A stretch of 64,000 nucleotides of DNA. Origin: Sialis fuliginosa. Taxonomy: Eukaryota; Arthropoda; Insecta; Megaloptera; Sialidae. Shown one piece after another: positions 39,581 to 57,705 of the stretch. Each line of letters starts with the position of its first letter. The stretch's first letter is position 1. A model generated the notes under the pieces. That model did not search any database. It saw only the letters and a program-made list of their open reading frames with translations, and was not told the origin of the DNA. The translations under genes were made by a program, and so were the position numbers. The stretch lies in NCBI GenBank assembly GCA_961205875.1, contig OY540818.1, forward strand, positions 13,924,761 through 13,988,760, written 5' to 3'.

Positions 39581-41189
39581 TATTTGTTTGATGAAAAAAT
39601 AGTTAAAAAATATTTATTAGATTATTCGTTCAACAGAACGGACAGTATATTCCTTGGATTTTTGGAACTGACGTTACTTTCTAAAAATTTGAAATTTTTC
39701 TGTCAAAACAATTAGCCATGAAGATAAATACAAATTCCACAACAATATAGTCGTCCGTTGTACTAAACCAGTTCCATCCACAGAATAATATAGTTCCATG
39801 GTTTCAGGTTTCATCCACGGGGGTGTCACTCTGGTGCTAAAATTGGAAACTCAGTTTGACATTACCGGGTGTGGGGATCTCAGACGCATGGGCGGTAAGG
39901 GGATACCGGGTATTGGGATCTCGGACGTACAAGAGGTAAAGGGAAGTGTTTTGCACAATAGTGCAACGTTGATAAAAATTATACAACGTTGTAAAAAAAG
40001 TTTGGTGATAAAGACGCCAAGTTCTTCTAAAATGGCGTAAAGAATTTGTAGAAGAATATCGTTTGCAGAACGTTGACATTATTTTTTAGTGTTCATGTAA
40101 GTATTTAATTATTATTAGTTTTTCTATTACATATGACAAATTTGCATGGTTATTTTAATGTATATGCGTGAGATACAACTTTTGATTTCACTTTTTTTAT
40201 TAAAAACAAGTGCAAATATTTTTATGCTAATAATTAACTTAAAATTTAATAATATTTCTTCCTCAGTTTACAGATACTACGTACACCGTGTTTCCTGATC
40301 TCCTTGAAGATAAAGAAACATTTAGGATATCGGTATGTGACAATAAGGTTTACGTGATTTTATTAAATTTTATTATTAAATCAAATATTTAACTATATTA
40401 AAAGCAAGCAACAAGATATGTTATATTCTTTTAATTCAATAAATGAATAAATTTAGTGAATTTACTGTACAAAAATGTGAAACGTGTAATTCATCGTAAT
40501 AAACAAATTAAAACAATATTATATTTTTATTTCATTCGCCTTTACGTAAGAATATTCTATTTATCTTTTAACAATCCGTGATGTTTTATTGTGTCTGACA
40601 TAATTTGTACATTTATATTTTGTACAATCAAAAATATTCTTTGACATAATAAAACATCATGGGTTGTATAGGTTAGGTTTAATTCCAATAAACAGAAAAC
40701 ATATGTGGATTTCAAATATTTGTATACTGCTACGTGATTGGTGCAAAGAAAATGTTTACCCAACCAATCAGATCCGTCCCACCTCGTAATGTCAAACTAT
40801 GTTTCCAGTAAAATAACGTTGAGTGTCGCTTCTGTATATTTATTATTCTGTGGTTTCATCCATTCCATCGTGATTCCATCGGTTCCATCACTGATCTGGC
40901 TACATTACTGGATTGATGACAAGTTCAAATTTAAGATAATGAATTATTTGATTTATGTATTTGTAATTAATTTATATGTTACTTACATTAATAAATTATT
41001 ACATAATTTAATGTTAAAGTCTATTTATAATCATTATTTTTTTCTATATAATATTTAATGTTAAAAATTAACAGTTATAAGATTTTTTTAACCACATTAA
41101 TATTTCTGTTACATCAAATGTTTTATACAATCTATAAATAAAATTACATATCTTCAATAAATTAAAAACTGGTAATTTTTGTTGTTTTT
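39581..41189. other. ANAPC7 upstream region and VPS53 downstream region
   Basis: The left edge must contain the ANAPC7 promoter. A GC-richer patch at 39770-40080 and an exon-like segment at 40267-40332 are described separately. Inverted CCAAT-type motifs (GTGATTGG at 40735 and CCAACCAATCAG at about 40760) occur, as does an inverted 12-bp pair CCACAGAATAAT (39778) and ATTATTCTGTGG (40842). VPS53 3' UTR is expected just left of 41190. Confidence 0.45.
39798..40332 (+). other. possible divergent spliced transcript next to ANAPC7
   Basis: On the plus strand a GC-richer segment holds an 80-codon frame (39798-40040) and is followed by a donor CAT|GTAAGT at about 40098. A second segment, 40267-40332, is bounded by acceptor TTCCTCAG and donor TCG|GTATGT and is open for 22 codons (FTDTTYTVFPDLLEDKETFR). 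The two are consistent with a short transcript divergent from ANAPC7, coding or not. I recognise no protein family and found no third exon. Confidence 0.3.
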
Positions 41190-43901
41190 TTACGTAGGTA
41201 ATCTCTTCTTAATGAGCTTTTCTAATTTTCTAATTCTTCCTGCTTCATGCTCTGGACTATTGAGATTTCCTTCTGAACTAAAGTCTCCTGTACTGTGATT
41301 TGAAGACGATGCTTTTGTTTTAAATAATTCAATTAACTGTACTTGCTCATTTCTCTTTAAGCCTTTCATATCAAGTATTTTTTGAAACTCTGATAACTGA
41401 GAATCTGGCAATAATTTTAAATACTGATCAACAAACACTGTAATATTAGAATCTAAACGAGACATAACCACTTTCAAAATCATTTCAGCTTTTGTCATTC
41501 CTTTAATGACAACTTTTGTATAACTTGACGGGGCTTTTCTGTTTACTTGTGATCCAATAGATGGCAAATCTAACAAAATTGTTTTTAACATGTGTGTGTC
41601 CAAAAGTAATTGTTCTGCTCCTACGGTGCTGATTGGTTTACATTTATACACATTTTGTATAAATTTTGGTATAAAAGAGTTTGCAAATTTAATACAAAAC
41701 TGAGTGAAGTACTTTCGAGAAGATGATAAGTTATCTCGAACAATTGGAACAGTCTGTTTTAAATGAGACGTTATTGCACTAACATAAGTACTCTGATCGC
41801 CTACACTTTCCACATTTTGCCATTGAATCTAAAAAAATATATATTGTTAATTTAAAAGTGTACATTCATATTTAAAAAAATATACCTTGTTCATTGCAAC
41901 TAAGGCAGGTTCACAAGCCGATTCTAAATCTTGTACTAATATCTGAATACAGTTTGATATAATATTATGAAATATATCCTTTTCTTGTGATAAATTAATT
42001 TGTTCAGTTAAAGTAGGATCGATTTTTTCTTTTAATTTTTCTTCAAGCTGTTGAGTTGTTTCTAAACAATATTCTGCTGTTGATAGAATACAACATATAC
42101 GCATTTGTTCTTCTTTTGTAAACCTTATTATTTCGCCTTCTTTTAATAAACTACTGAAATTTTGTATGAGACCCGAAGTTGATAAGTTTTGCAAGTCTCT
42201 TGTTATTGAAGAAACACTGGATCCTAAACAAAAGTAATTGTAAATAGTTTTTTTATTTTTTATTAATGACAGTTTATTTACCTATTGACTGAGAGCCTAT
42301 TTTTGGTAGATTATTTTGTAATAGTCTAACAGCATAGTCTCTTAAATATTTCTGGAATGTAGTAGCCAATCCTAGCATTGGTTGTCCTGTACTGAGTTGT
42401 GTACACTGAATCATACACTTTTTATAAAATACAAATAAATCTGCACAAGATGGTAAAATAACAGATCCTCCGTCATTTGACTCGATTTGCCCTGGTGGCA
42501 TTTGTTTAGCATCTTGAACAAATCTGTCAATTAAATCTGCTAAGTTACGGTTAACGCTTTCTATATATATATACAAGTATGGTTCAAAACATTTTCCAAT
42601 CAGACCATCAAATAGTGACAATTGGATAGTTTCATTTGGGTTTTCGTGTTCATCACGTTGTATATTTTTTTTAAGATTATTTTCTTCTAGAGTCACTCCT
42701 GTAAATCGTCTTCCAAGTAAATTTTCAAAGTTTGTTGTTCGTTGGATGGCATAAAGTAATAATTTTATATCTATTTCATTCTTTCTTCTTAGCATAATTT
42801 TTGAAAGTTCATCATGTGTTATACGACAAAATTCAACAGTCATTCTTTCAGATACTTCCCAATTAACAGGAAACATTGAACCAAACTTATCTTCAAACTC
42901 AAGTAAATGCCGTTTTAACCATGCATACCTTTTATCTATTTTATCTAGCCATGCAGTATCCTGATTTTCTTGAAATAAATGAATGTATTCTTGTAATTGT
43001 AAATTGATAAACCATTTCAGTAAGTCTTTTTTAACTTTTTGATCTAATATAGATATGATATTACATGCTTCGGCCAACTGTTTATTGGGAACAAAACTTT
43101 TAGAATTTGGTCCTGCAAAGGCATCCTTAAAATCAGCAGTGATTTGTTGAGCTAATTCTACACGAATCTTAGCTACTTGTTGAGATAAATCTCTTATCTG
43201 TGGAATGTCATTATAATTTTCAAACCGAGACATAACTTCAATAATAGCTTGCAAAGGAAGTACTATTTCACCATATTGCCGTTTTTCTGCAAGATTTTTT
43301 AAATTTTCTACTCCGCCAACAAGTAAATGAAGATGATTTAATGTTGCGATTGCAGCTGTTAAATTTTTTTTAGCACAATCAAGTTGTTTAATATCCCTTG
43401 TTATTTCTCGTACCATTTCTTCTGATTTTTCAGCTTTCATTTTGATATCTTTAACTTGAACAAATAATTGTCTTATAACTCGTTGTGCTTGTTCTAAAGC
43501 TAATCTCCCATCTTGACTAGATGTTGTTTGACCTCGTACGACAGTACTGATTTCTTCATCAATATTTTGCATTTTTGTTTTCATATCTGATATAACATCA
43601 TCTATATTTGATAATGATTGTTCGTTTGGAAAAAGACAATTAATATAGTCAACGGCATTAAAGTCTGGTTGATCTAATGGATCTTTGCTTGGAAATACCT
43701 AACAAAGAAAATGTAATTTAACAAATTTAATACACATTCAAAACATATCTATATCAATAACAATCAACATGGACATAGAAACATAATGAAAATAATGATA
43801 AATACCTGTTCAATTGCACTTTGAACTTCAGGAGGAAAATTGATTATTAAATTTGGTCCTTCTTCGTCTAGATAATCATCATCATCTAAATACTTATCCA
43901 T
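41190..43901 (-). CDS. VPS53: vacuolar protein sorting-associated protein 53
   Basis: Four coding exons (43901-43806, 43698-42282, 42223-41886, 41828-41190) give 829 residues, the full family length. Start [18 protein letters not shown] precedes the diagnostic [17 protein letters not shown] and [13 protein letters not shown]. Further signatures: [141 protein letters not shown] and the C-terminal [13 protein letters not shown]. The N-terminal half is coiled-coil (about 60-150), the part that assembles with VPS51/52/54. Known role: subunit of GARP and EARP tethering complexes at the trans-Golgi network and recycling endosomes. Divergent from the PRR11-like gene. Confidence 0.96.
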
Positions 43902-44545
43902 TTTTTATTAAATATAAAATTTTGTAGTATGTATTGTGTTATTAGTTATCGCTAATCTGTCATCCATTTATGTTTGACGTTTCTTAGTATTCATTCAATC
44001 CTGAAAGCATAAAATATTTTTGAAAATATAAGGATTTAGTAATTCCCTGATAAATACAAATTTAAAGTATATTTAAAATATATTTTACATTACAAGTACG
44101 TGTGTTTACTTTTTTCAGTAAACTTATTAATGTTCAAAACTTTTAAAAATATTTTTTTAAATATTATCGTTATAAATTTGTAAATTGAATGCACCCTTTT
44201 TAGAATTCGTTAATTTTAATAATTTGAATTTTCTATAAATGATCGTGAAATTGTGAAGTGAAGTGTTCGCTTTTTTGTGCAAATATTAAATTATATATTA
44301 TAATTTATAGATTTTATACATTTTATGTGCTTTGTTATCTTTACGATATATAGTAACTAAAAATTATAAGACTAAAAAACAGGTAAATATTTAAATTACT
44401 TTTTCATGTACAGAATTTAACATGTTCAAACTTAGAATATAAATACAGTACTACCTATATAATATATACTACGTTACTTATTTTAATATTTAATAACATC
44501 AAAACTTTATTCATTATTAATCATACCAAAATTATTTATTGCAGA
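43902..44545. promoter_or_regulatory. divergent upstream region of VPS53 and the PRR11-like gene
   Basis: Both genes start outward from this 640-bp stretch. A non-coding first exon of the plus-strand gene probably ends at the donor CAG|GTAAAT (44382/44383); its partner acceptor TTATTGCAG (ending 44544) lies one base before the ATG at 44546. No TATA or clear factor site identified. Confidence 0.5.
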
Positions 44546-46810
44546 ATGCCTAAAAATCGTCGAAAACCTTCAAAAAAATATAAAAAAATTACATCACAAA
44601 AGAAGATTCAAAAAGAAAACTCATCACCGTCATATAATAAATTAACAAATTGTTCACATTATTCTGAGGAAATTAAAACACCTATTTCAAATTATGAACC
44701 AAATAATAACACACCTTTAATACAAAGTACACCCAAAAGAAAATCTTCAAAAAATAGTTTTTTACAATATTCAGGTATTTTAACTGCTCCATCAAATGTA
44801 TCAAAATATCACAAAATTCCACCTCTCATATCGCCAGTTAGTGCTGATTTATTAAACACTCCTAAAAGACCTTCCAAATACAATATCTATTTACATAACA
44901 AGAAAAAGTCTAAAAGTAAACATGTTCAAAGTAAATCTTTGAATTTTTTATCCATGCAAAAATGGATAAACAAAATAGAGGGGAAAGAAAATGTTGAATT
45001 TGATGAAACACCAAAAGGAAATTATTATTTACAAAATATATTTAAGACGCCTTCAGTAAAACAAAATGATTCTCCTGTTGATTTATTACAAACTCCAATT
45101 AAGAAGAATGTACATGAAATTAGTTGTTTAAGAACACAGGATATGAGTCATTGTGATTATCTTATTCCTGATGTAGTTCCTGTTGATTTAAAGACTCCAA
45201 GCAAACGTGTCCGTACTGATTCAATAGAACATCTTATATCACCTCCTCTGGTACAATCAGAGAAACGAACGAAAAATGCAACGATAGAAAATTTTGCTCA
45301 AAACTACACATCTTTGTTTACAACTGATAAATTAACTGGCAGTCATATATCAACACCTAAAAACCTAAGCGATGATGATCAAGTGACCATTATTAATAAA
45401 CGTATATCATTTCTGCAGAAAAAATTTTCTTTTAATGGAATTCGTAAAAAAAACGTACCATCACAATACAATTCTACGAAAGATGTTATTATTACTATTG
45501 ATCGATTGTCTTCTCCAAATTGTAGTATTTTTCAAAGGTGTTCAAAGTCAATTGTAAATTTTTTTACAAATTTTGGTACTACTGTTCATAGGGTATGTAT
45601 ATAATATGTATGTATAATATATTTTATATATTATATCTATATTATAGAGGTATAAAATCGTATCTTCAGTGGCAGTGGCAAATTTCTGCACAGGTGGTGG
45701 AGACAACCGCCTCAGGCCTCATGAGATAGTTGGGGACCCCTATCAGTAAAAATTTATATTAGGTATATACAAAATTAGAACTAGGTATTTCTGGCAAGTA
45801 AAGTCGAGTTAAGGGCCCTGAAATCAGTTGACACTTATGGCCTCTAATTCAGTAAATTTGCCACTGTCCTTTACCTTTATTAATGCACAAATTATAAATC
45901 CTTACAATCAAACATATTATTTACATCTTAACTAAGTCATACAGTAATAATTGTAAAATAAATTAATGTAGTGCAAATGTAATATCACAGAAACCGCAAG
46001 GTCTTCCAGGTGCTAGTCCTAATTTTTGCTACCTTCAATTTCTCTTCAAGAAATTTGATTTTGCAGGAATATACATTTATTTGATTTAGATTTCCTTATA
46101 CAATATCTAAAACCTATTATCATTATAAGTTACAAGTTTGATCTTTTCTAGAAATTGTCTTCAATTCGAACATTATTTAACAAAAAAATATCTATCAATG
46201 AACGATTTGAAGATCTTTACACACAGATGACCGAAATTAAAAATGAAAATGAAAACCTTAAAATGAAAATAGATTTGTTGGTTAATGTAGTAAATGATTT
46301 AAAAAGTGAAATTGCATCAAAAACAACAGCTCCACCATGCGCTCCCCCACCTCCTCCTCCTCCTCCTCCTCCTCCTCCCCCACCACTCCCTCTTGGAATA
46401 TCCTCAACACCTAGATCATTCAAAACAGCAACAAGAAAATTAGAAAAACAAAATACATTTAATAATTCTCGACCGACAATCAGCTTAGATGATATTTTGA
46501 ATGTCAAACTAAAGAAAACATCGGTAAATGGTTATATTTGTACTAAATATACATTGAATAGAAATTAATCTAATTTTTAATTTATTTTTAGACTCGAACA
46601 AATCCAATTCGTAAAAATATGGAGTCAATTAAAACAACATTCATACCTGAAAATATGTTGAGAAAAACAAGTTTACGGTCAAGTACAAGAACAATCAGTC
46701 CTCTACGAGTGCATGCCAGTTTAGTAAACATTCTACAAAGTACAGATGTCGACATTGGTTTTAAAAAAAGATTTAACAAGTATAAAACAGTTATGGACAA
46801 TACACATTGA
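44546..46810 (+). CDS. PRR11-like proline-rich cell-cycle protein
   Basis: Three coding exons (44546-45592, 46152-46523, 46592-46810) join in phase to 545 residues. The start ATG lies one base after a splice acceptor. Residues 1-349 are basic and disordered, starting MPKNRRKPSKKYKK. They carry KEN boxes at 23-25 and 147-149 and several S/T-P-x-K/R sites, including three copies of a motif of the type DL(L)xTPxK (LLNTPKR, LLQTPIKK, LKTPSKR). A coiled coil (about 366-403) is followed by a 15-proline run (about 414-428), then SLDDILNVKLKKT and a C-terminal FKKRFNKY. The order basic start, coiled coil, polyproline, D-[IL]-L-x-V-K-L-K-K-T, KFxR-like end resembles vertebrate PRR11; mitochondrial fission regulators (MTFR) share part of it and are the alternative. 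Vertebrate PRR11 acts in S to G2/M progression; role here is inferred. The 5' part is longer than in vertebrates. Confidence 0.65.
45673..45866. mobile_element. short hAT-like MITE in intron 1 of the PRR11-like gene
   Basis: Perfect 13-bp terminal inverted repeats CAGTGGCAAATTT and AAATTTGCCACTG enclose 194 bp with GC-richer interior (GGGGACCCC, AAGGGCCCTG). No matching 8-bp duplication could be read; an extra CAGTGG directly outside the left end blurs that border. Confidence 0.7.
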
Positions 46811-47537
46811 TATATTTATTTATAAAAATGCAATCTGAAACATATGCTTTATATTATAGATTATAGATTAATAGTTTTATATTTTAGAAGTACTAGGTAT
46901 AGAAGTGTTCACTATATTGTGACAAATACATTTTTTCTTATAAATTGTACACTTAATAGATATATCCCAAATGCCACCGCAACTCTCTCACTACAATGTT
47001 ACACCATTATGTTAATACAGAATGGCGTGGTTCATATATGCTCTATGTCTATACTGGGTACAATATATTATGTTTAACATTAAATGAAAATTATATTTCA
47101 AATATATGTATGTATTTTAAAAATAATATAAAGATTTTTATTAATATAATTATATTTAATAGTTAAATGTGTATTTTATATAATTTATGTATAACAGCAA
47201 TTAGTAAAAAAAATAATTTAGTTATTTGTTATTCAATAGTAGTTTTATGTGCAATCTGAATTTTATCTCATACTTTTATTTTGTGATATTTTGTGCATTC
47301 TTAATTTCTAAAATAATAAAATAAACTTTAATATTATTTGTGTGTCTGTTTATTTTGAATATAGTACATTTTTATAAAATTTTATTATATTTTTCAAAAA
47401 ATATATATTTGGCGGGTTTTTATCGTTGAGTACAATGGAACGTGATTGGCCGGTTTAAAATAGAGAACTCTAGCTTATCGATTGAACGGACGCGGCAACG
47501 CTTTATTGATGTACTAAATGTCATTTTCTGCAACTAA
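46811..47537. promoter_or_regulatory. PRR11-like 3' flank and candidate original BRPF1 promoter
   Basis: The left part is the 3' flank of the PRR11-like gene, with AATAAA-type signals near 47316-47330. At 47409-47520 lies a short GC-richer cluster: TTGGCGGGTTTTTATCG (E2F-like), GTGATTGGCCGG (inverted CCAAT box) and GAACGGACGCGGCAACGC. This looks like a housekeeping promoter pointing towards BRPF1. It ends right at the border of the transposon at 47538, which separates it from the BRPF1 start codon. Function inferred from motifs only. Confidence 0.4.
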
Positions 47538-49385
47538 GGCCCGGTATTATAAAAGCCAGATAACTTTTACTCTAGGGAATAAATTTATTCCACAAATAGT
47601 TTACACATTCTATGAGGTCCTTATTTGAGAAATGTCATTGTCAGAAATGTCATATCGATTTCGGTTTTTTTACACAAAATAATGTTGAGACATATTAAAT
47701 ACAAAGTAAAAAGTGATTATATACATATAAAAACTCCAAAATATCAATTTTTAATTCAATATTATGGAGATTTCTAATAAATTTTTACATTTGAAAATAT
47801 TGCAACCAATAACGTCTATATGATTTCTTTATCTATGTACATATTGAAACGTCAAACGTGCATCAAACAAATAACCTAAAACTTCATACGTAAATGCATA
47901 TAACGCATAACATGAAATTTGAATTTTTACAGTATTTAAAATTCTTATGAATTTTATTATGTGCTCAAAATGAAGGTTAAATTTTATTGATATATAATAA
48001 TACAACAATATTGGCACATATTTCTTCATTTTTAGATGGGATGGTATAAAACATGCAGAAAATTATTTAAAAAAAAGGTTTGATAAAATAAAAATTTGAA
48101 TGTATTTGAAAATCCATAAGACAGTTCGGTATCTTTAGGTCTTTAATTTTCTATATTACTGTATTCCTTCGATCTAAATTTATACAATTTTTCCCCATAT
48201 AAATGTCCAAAAAGATTTTAGAATCGATAATGTCTTTCAGTCGCAGGTATAATAATTGACTGCGTATTACATTATCATTTAAAATTTGCTGGTTTATTAA
48301 AATTAGACTACAGTTAAAAGAAACAGGAATGATTTAATACTTTATTTTATTTCTTATTGATGTTATCGTAGAGTACAGCTTCGGGTATGAAATAAAAATG
48401 TAAATAGTTATGCAAAAAAATTTATTGATTATAATTATACATTAATTTTCAAAACAATGTACAAGAAACAAAAATATTTTTCTTGTGAAACTGTTAATAA
48501 TATGATTTCTAGTTAAAAAAAAAATTTATATGTACTTACGATGTTGTTCGGTACAAACCTTTAGAAAACATTAATTCCTCCGTAACAAACAGCAAAGTAA
48601 TTTTGGTTTAGTTTTTTGTATTTATTCGTATAAATACGATGTTATTTTGTTCGGTACAAACCTTTACAAAACATTAATTTCTTTACGTATCAAACTGCAA
48701 ACTAATTTTTATTTAATTTTTTGTATATTCGTATCTGCTTCAAATGAAAAAATCTCTTTCGTCTTTTTTTATGTTTCTTTTGCTTGAGTCATATCACATA
48801 CATATGTACAATGTATGGATATTTGTATATATGTACTATGTACATATAAATAAACAGGCTTGTTTCTAAAAATTATAAAAATATAAAACTAGCACAAAAT
48901 CTACATTATTATAAGCACAAATAATTATTAATTAAGTTACCATGTTTTTGAAAAATTATTATTAAAGCATTCCTAGCTGGTCGCAGTTTCAATATCTTCA
49001 TAACATTATATATTACTCCTTAAATAATACACAAAACAAATTTGACATTTACGTGTGAATTGTAGGTAAGCATATTTCCACAAAACAGCTGTGACCTATG
49101 ACTATGGCTGCCACAATTTATTCTAATTACCACGTGACCAAGTAAATATTTATTCCTTGCAAAAAGATGGGAATAAATTTAATGGTATATTATAGTGATA
49201 TTTATAGTGAATTTGTTATTTTTATTCCGTTTTTAGTAATTTTTCGTTCCGAATGTTGAACTAGTCGACATCAGAAAGAGAAGAACTTATCTGTAGCAAG
49301 TGAAACAACAATACTATTTTTACTACCTAGTACTGTCGCTATTTATTCATCGAGTAAACTTATCTGCCTTTTATAATACCGGCCC
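47538..49385. mobile_element. 1.85-kb PIF/Harbinger-like element just upstream of BRPF1
   Basis: Left end GGCCCGGTATTATAAAAGCC and the right end (AATACCGGCCC, finishing at 49385) are inverted repeats of about 35 bp, continuing as AGATAACTTTTACTC against GAGTAAACTTATCT. The flanks carry TAA on both sides (47535-47537, 49386-49388). A 3-bp TWA target and GGSCC termini fit PIF/Harbinger. No transposase frame of useful size. It contains a 16-bp palindrome GGAATAAATTTATTCC at 47577, a 98-bp tandem duplication at 48539-48735 and an E-box CACGTG at about 49132. It ends only 31 bp before the BRPF1 ATG, so the 5' UTR of that gene must lie largely in it or be spliced across it. Confidence 0.8.
48539..48735 (+). 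repeat. two-unit tandem duplication, about 98 bp per unit
   Basis: Both units contain TTCGGTACAAACCTTTA followed by AAAACATTAATT and end with a TTTTTTGTAT phrase. They diverge by scattered substitutions and a few short indels. Located inside the PIF/Harbinger-like element. Confidence 0.8.
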
Positions 49386-49416
49386 TAAAAGTTTCTGTTC
49401 GTAAAATAATTTTAAA

Positions 49417-55863
<6,447 letters not shown>

Positions 55864-56369
55864 AAATATAATTTCAATGGTAGCTTATTCTCCTTTATCC
55901 GTGCATGCAGATTTGCTATGTATAAAATTTATTTTAAAGTAAGTATGTAATTTATATTTTTATAAAAAAGTGATGAAATCTCAAAAATTTTGAATTAAAA
56001 AATGAAATTGATTAATTTTAAATAACAAATAGTATTTGTTAGTATTATAATTGTAAATATTTTATATTAAAATATATAAATGCATGTTTATTTCTGTTTA
56101 TTTTTTTTATACGGTATAGCAGTTCAGAATTGTATTTTTTATTACAGTGCCTTTTTTTTCTAAAAATTAAAACAGTGTGGCTATAAAATTATTAATACAG
56201 AAATAAATTGAAATATCAACTTTTATATCATAACATTATTTTATTTTATATTATCTGTTCCTGAAAGGCACGTTACTGTGTAATTTTAGACTAAAAACTA
56301 TTAAAAAGGAAAAACTGATAGAATTATCTTGCGATATTTCAAACAAACATTTCAGAGTGAGACCCGAGT
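55864..56369. other. BRPF1 3' flank
   Basis: A/T-rich sequence following the BRPF1 stop codon, expected to hold its 3' UTR. Several AATAAA-like words occur (for example near 56200). No other feature recognised. Confidence 0.45.
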
Positions 56370-56647
56370 TCAATTTTGGTTGAATCGAAGTTCATGCAAT
56401 GCGATGCAAGTACTGCTAGCATTCGTAACATCATATTTATGCAAAGTGGGGTTTTCAGCATTAATTGCAATGAAATCAAGCACATTCTTCTATCAATTAC
56501 GTTTTTTTAATTTTTTTTTATTAGGCAATAAATTTTATACTTTTTTAAAACGTGTCTTTATTATTTTATAAAATAAAGGGGAGGTAGGTGCCAAGATTAG
56601 ATTTTTTTTAAAAGGAGGCGTAGTAACATAAAGTTTGGAAACCACTG
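56370..56647 (+). pseudogene. C-terminal fragment of a hAT transposase with its right terminus
   Basis: The open frame around 56410-56481 reads LLAFVTSYLCKVGFSALIAM, which matches the conserved C-terminal dimerisation signature of hAT transposases of the ZBED5/FAM200/SCAND3 type (pattern TTYLCExGFSALxxIK). Upstream residues (FWLN...AMQVLL) fit the same region. Downstream the frame loses similarity. At 56631-56647 the sequence AAGTTTGGAAACCACTG is a hAT-type right terminus. The rest of the transposase and the left end are missing, so this is a dead fragment. Confidence 0.75.
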
Positions 56648-57618
56648 ATCTAGAAGGTGAAGTCAGGTATAAATGCATTTGGGATTGTAAAACCGATAAA
56701 AACAAAATATTTACATGCCTAATATGTACTTTTTTAACAAAAAGATAACTTTTTTACTCATTCTGCAATTAAAAAAAAGGAACGCTAAAGTACCAGTAAA
56801 CGGTTTTCATTGACAATTTGACTGAATGTTTACATGACTGCAAATATTTACAATGTAGGTATATTTTATATGTATAAATTTTTTTCAGATCTCTGAAGCG
56901 GTAAATTTCAGGGGGAGGGTTGTATAATTATTGCAATTCTATCATAGACAAAAGGAAAATATAATTTTTCAAAGTTTAAATTTTTAAAGTTTAACTCAAG
57001 ACCTCTTAATTTATCGATAATAAAACCCTAATTTATTTTTTTAACAAAATTTTAACAAAAAAACATTTTTTTAGTTGAGAAAATTTTTTAAATTTTTACT
57101 TGATATTTTGAGCATCACAAGATTTATGACTTTCTCAACTACATATTTGTTTTCCTTATTGTCTGGTGTACTGATAATTTTTTTTTTAAATTAGTCAATC
57201 AAAATTTTTAATACATAATACAAACGTATGTAACTAATTTTTTTATGATCATGTGATTAATAATTCCGAAGCACTATGTCACCAAATTAAGACGTTTTTA
57301 TATATCCATCCGGTATATTCCAAATTATTAATGACAGCAAATATACTACTAATTGAAGTTTACACAACATAGTCGTTATAATCAGTGCCGTCATGATACA
57401 TTTTTACAAATCGAACATTTGACCCGTTACAAAATTTTTACTAATAAAAAAAATTTACTTTCGACAGTTAAGTACCCCAAACCAAATTACTCTCTAGGCA
57501 TTTCAAATTTACAGTAAACAAAGTTCTCTTTTAAACAACTGTATTGTAACTATCAGGTGTTAATTTACATGCAATATTTATTGTTTCTTATTGTTAGTGC
57601 GATTTTATAATTTTCAAT
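56648..57618. other. AT-rich spacer, no gene recognised
   Basis: I see no exon, RNA gene or complete mobile element between the hAT remnant and the tRNA gene. Long T and A runs dominate. Confidence 0.45.
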
Positions 57619-57623
57619 AAAAA
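57619..57623 (-). terminator. pol III terminator of the tRNA gene
   Basis: On the minus strand a run of five T lies about ten bases after the tRNA 3' end, the standard RNA polymerase III stop signal. Confidence 0.75.
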
Positions 57624-57633
57624 GTTATCAATT

Positions 57634-57705
57634 GGGCTCGTCCGGGAGTTGAACCCGGGACCTCTCGCACCCGAAGCGAGAATCATACCCCTAGACCAAC
57701 GAGCC
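57634..57705 (-). tRNA. tRNA-Pro, anticodon CGG
   Basis: A 72-nt cloverleaf read on the minus strand: acceptor GGCTCGT pairing with ACGAGCC, D arm with box A TGGTCTAGGGG, anticodon stem CTCGC/GCGAG with loop TTCGGGT (anticodon CGG at 57671-57673, reading CCG), and T arm CCGGG/CCCGG with box B GGTTCAACTCC. Discriminator C at 57634. No intron. No CCA encoded, as usual in eukaryotes. The sequence is almost identical to the widely conserved animal proline tRNA, so it is very likely functional. Confidence 0.95.

Noticed and set aside
40660-40685. GGTTAGG-like words as insect telomeric repeats
   Set aside because: Only an isolated occurrence, not a tandem TTAGG array.
46217-46507. Minus-strand frame with a long glycine run
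   Set aside because: Shadow of the polyproline tract of the PRR11-like exon on the other strand.
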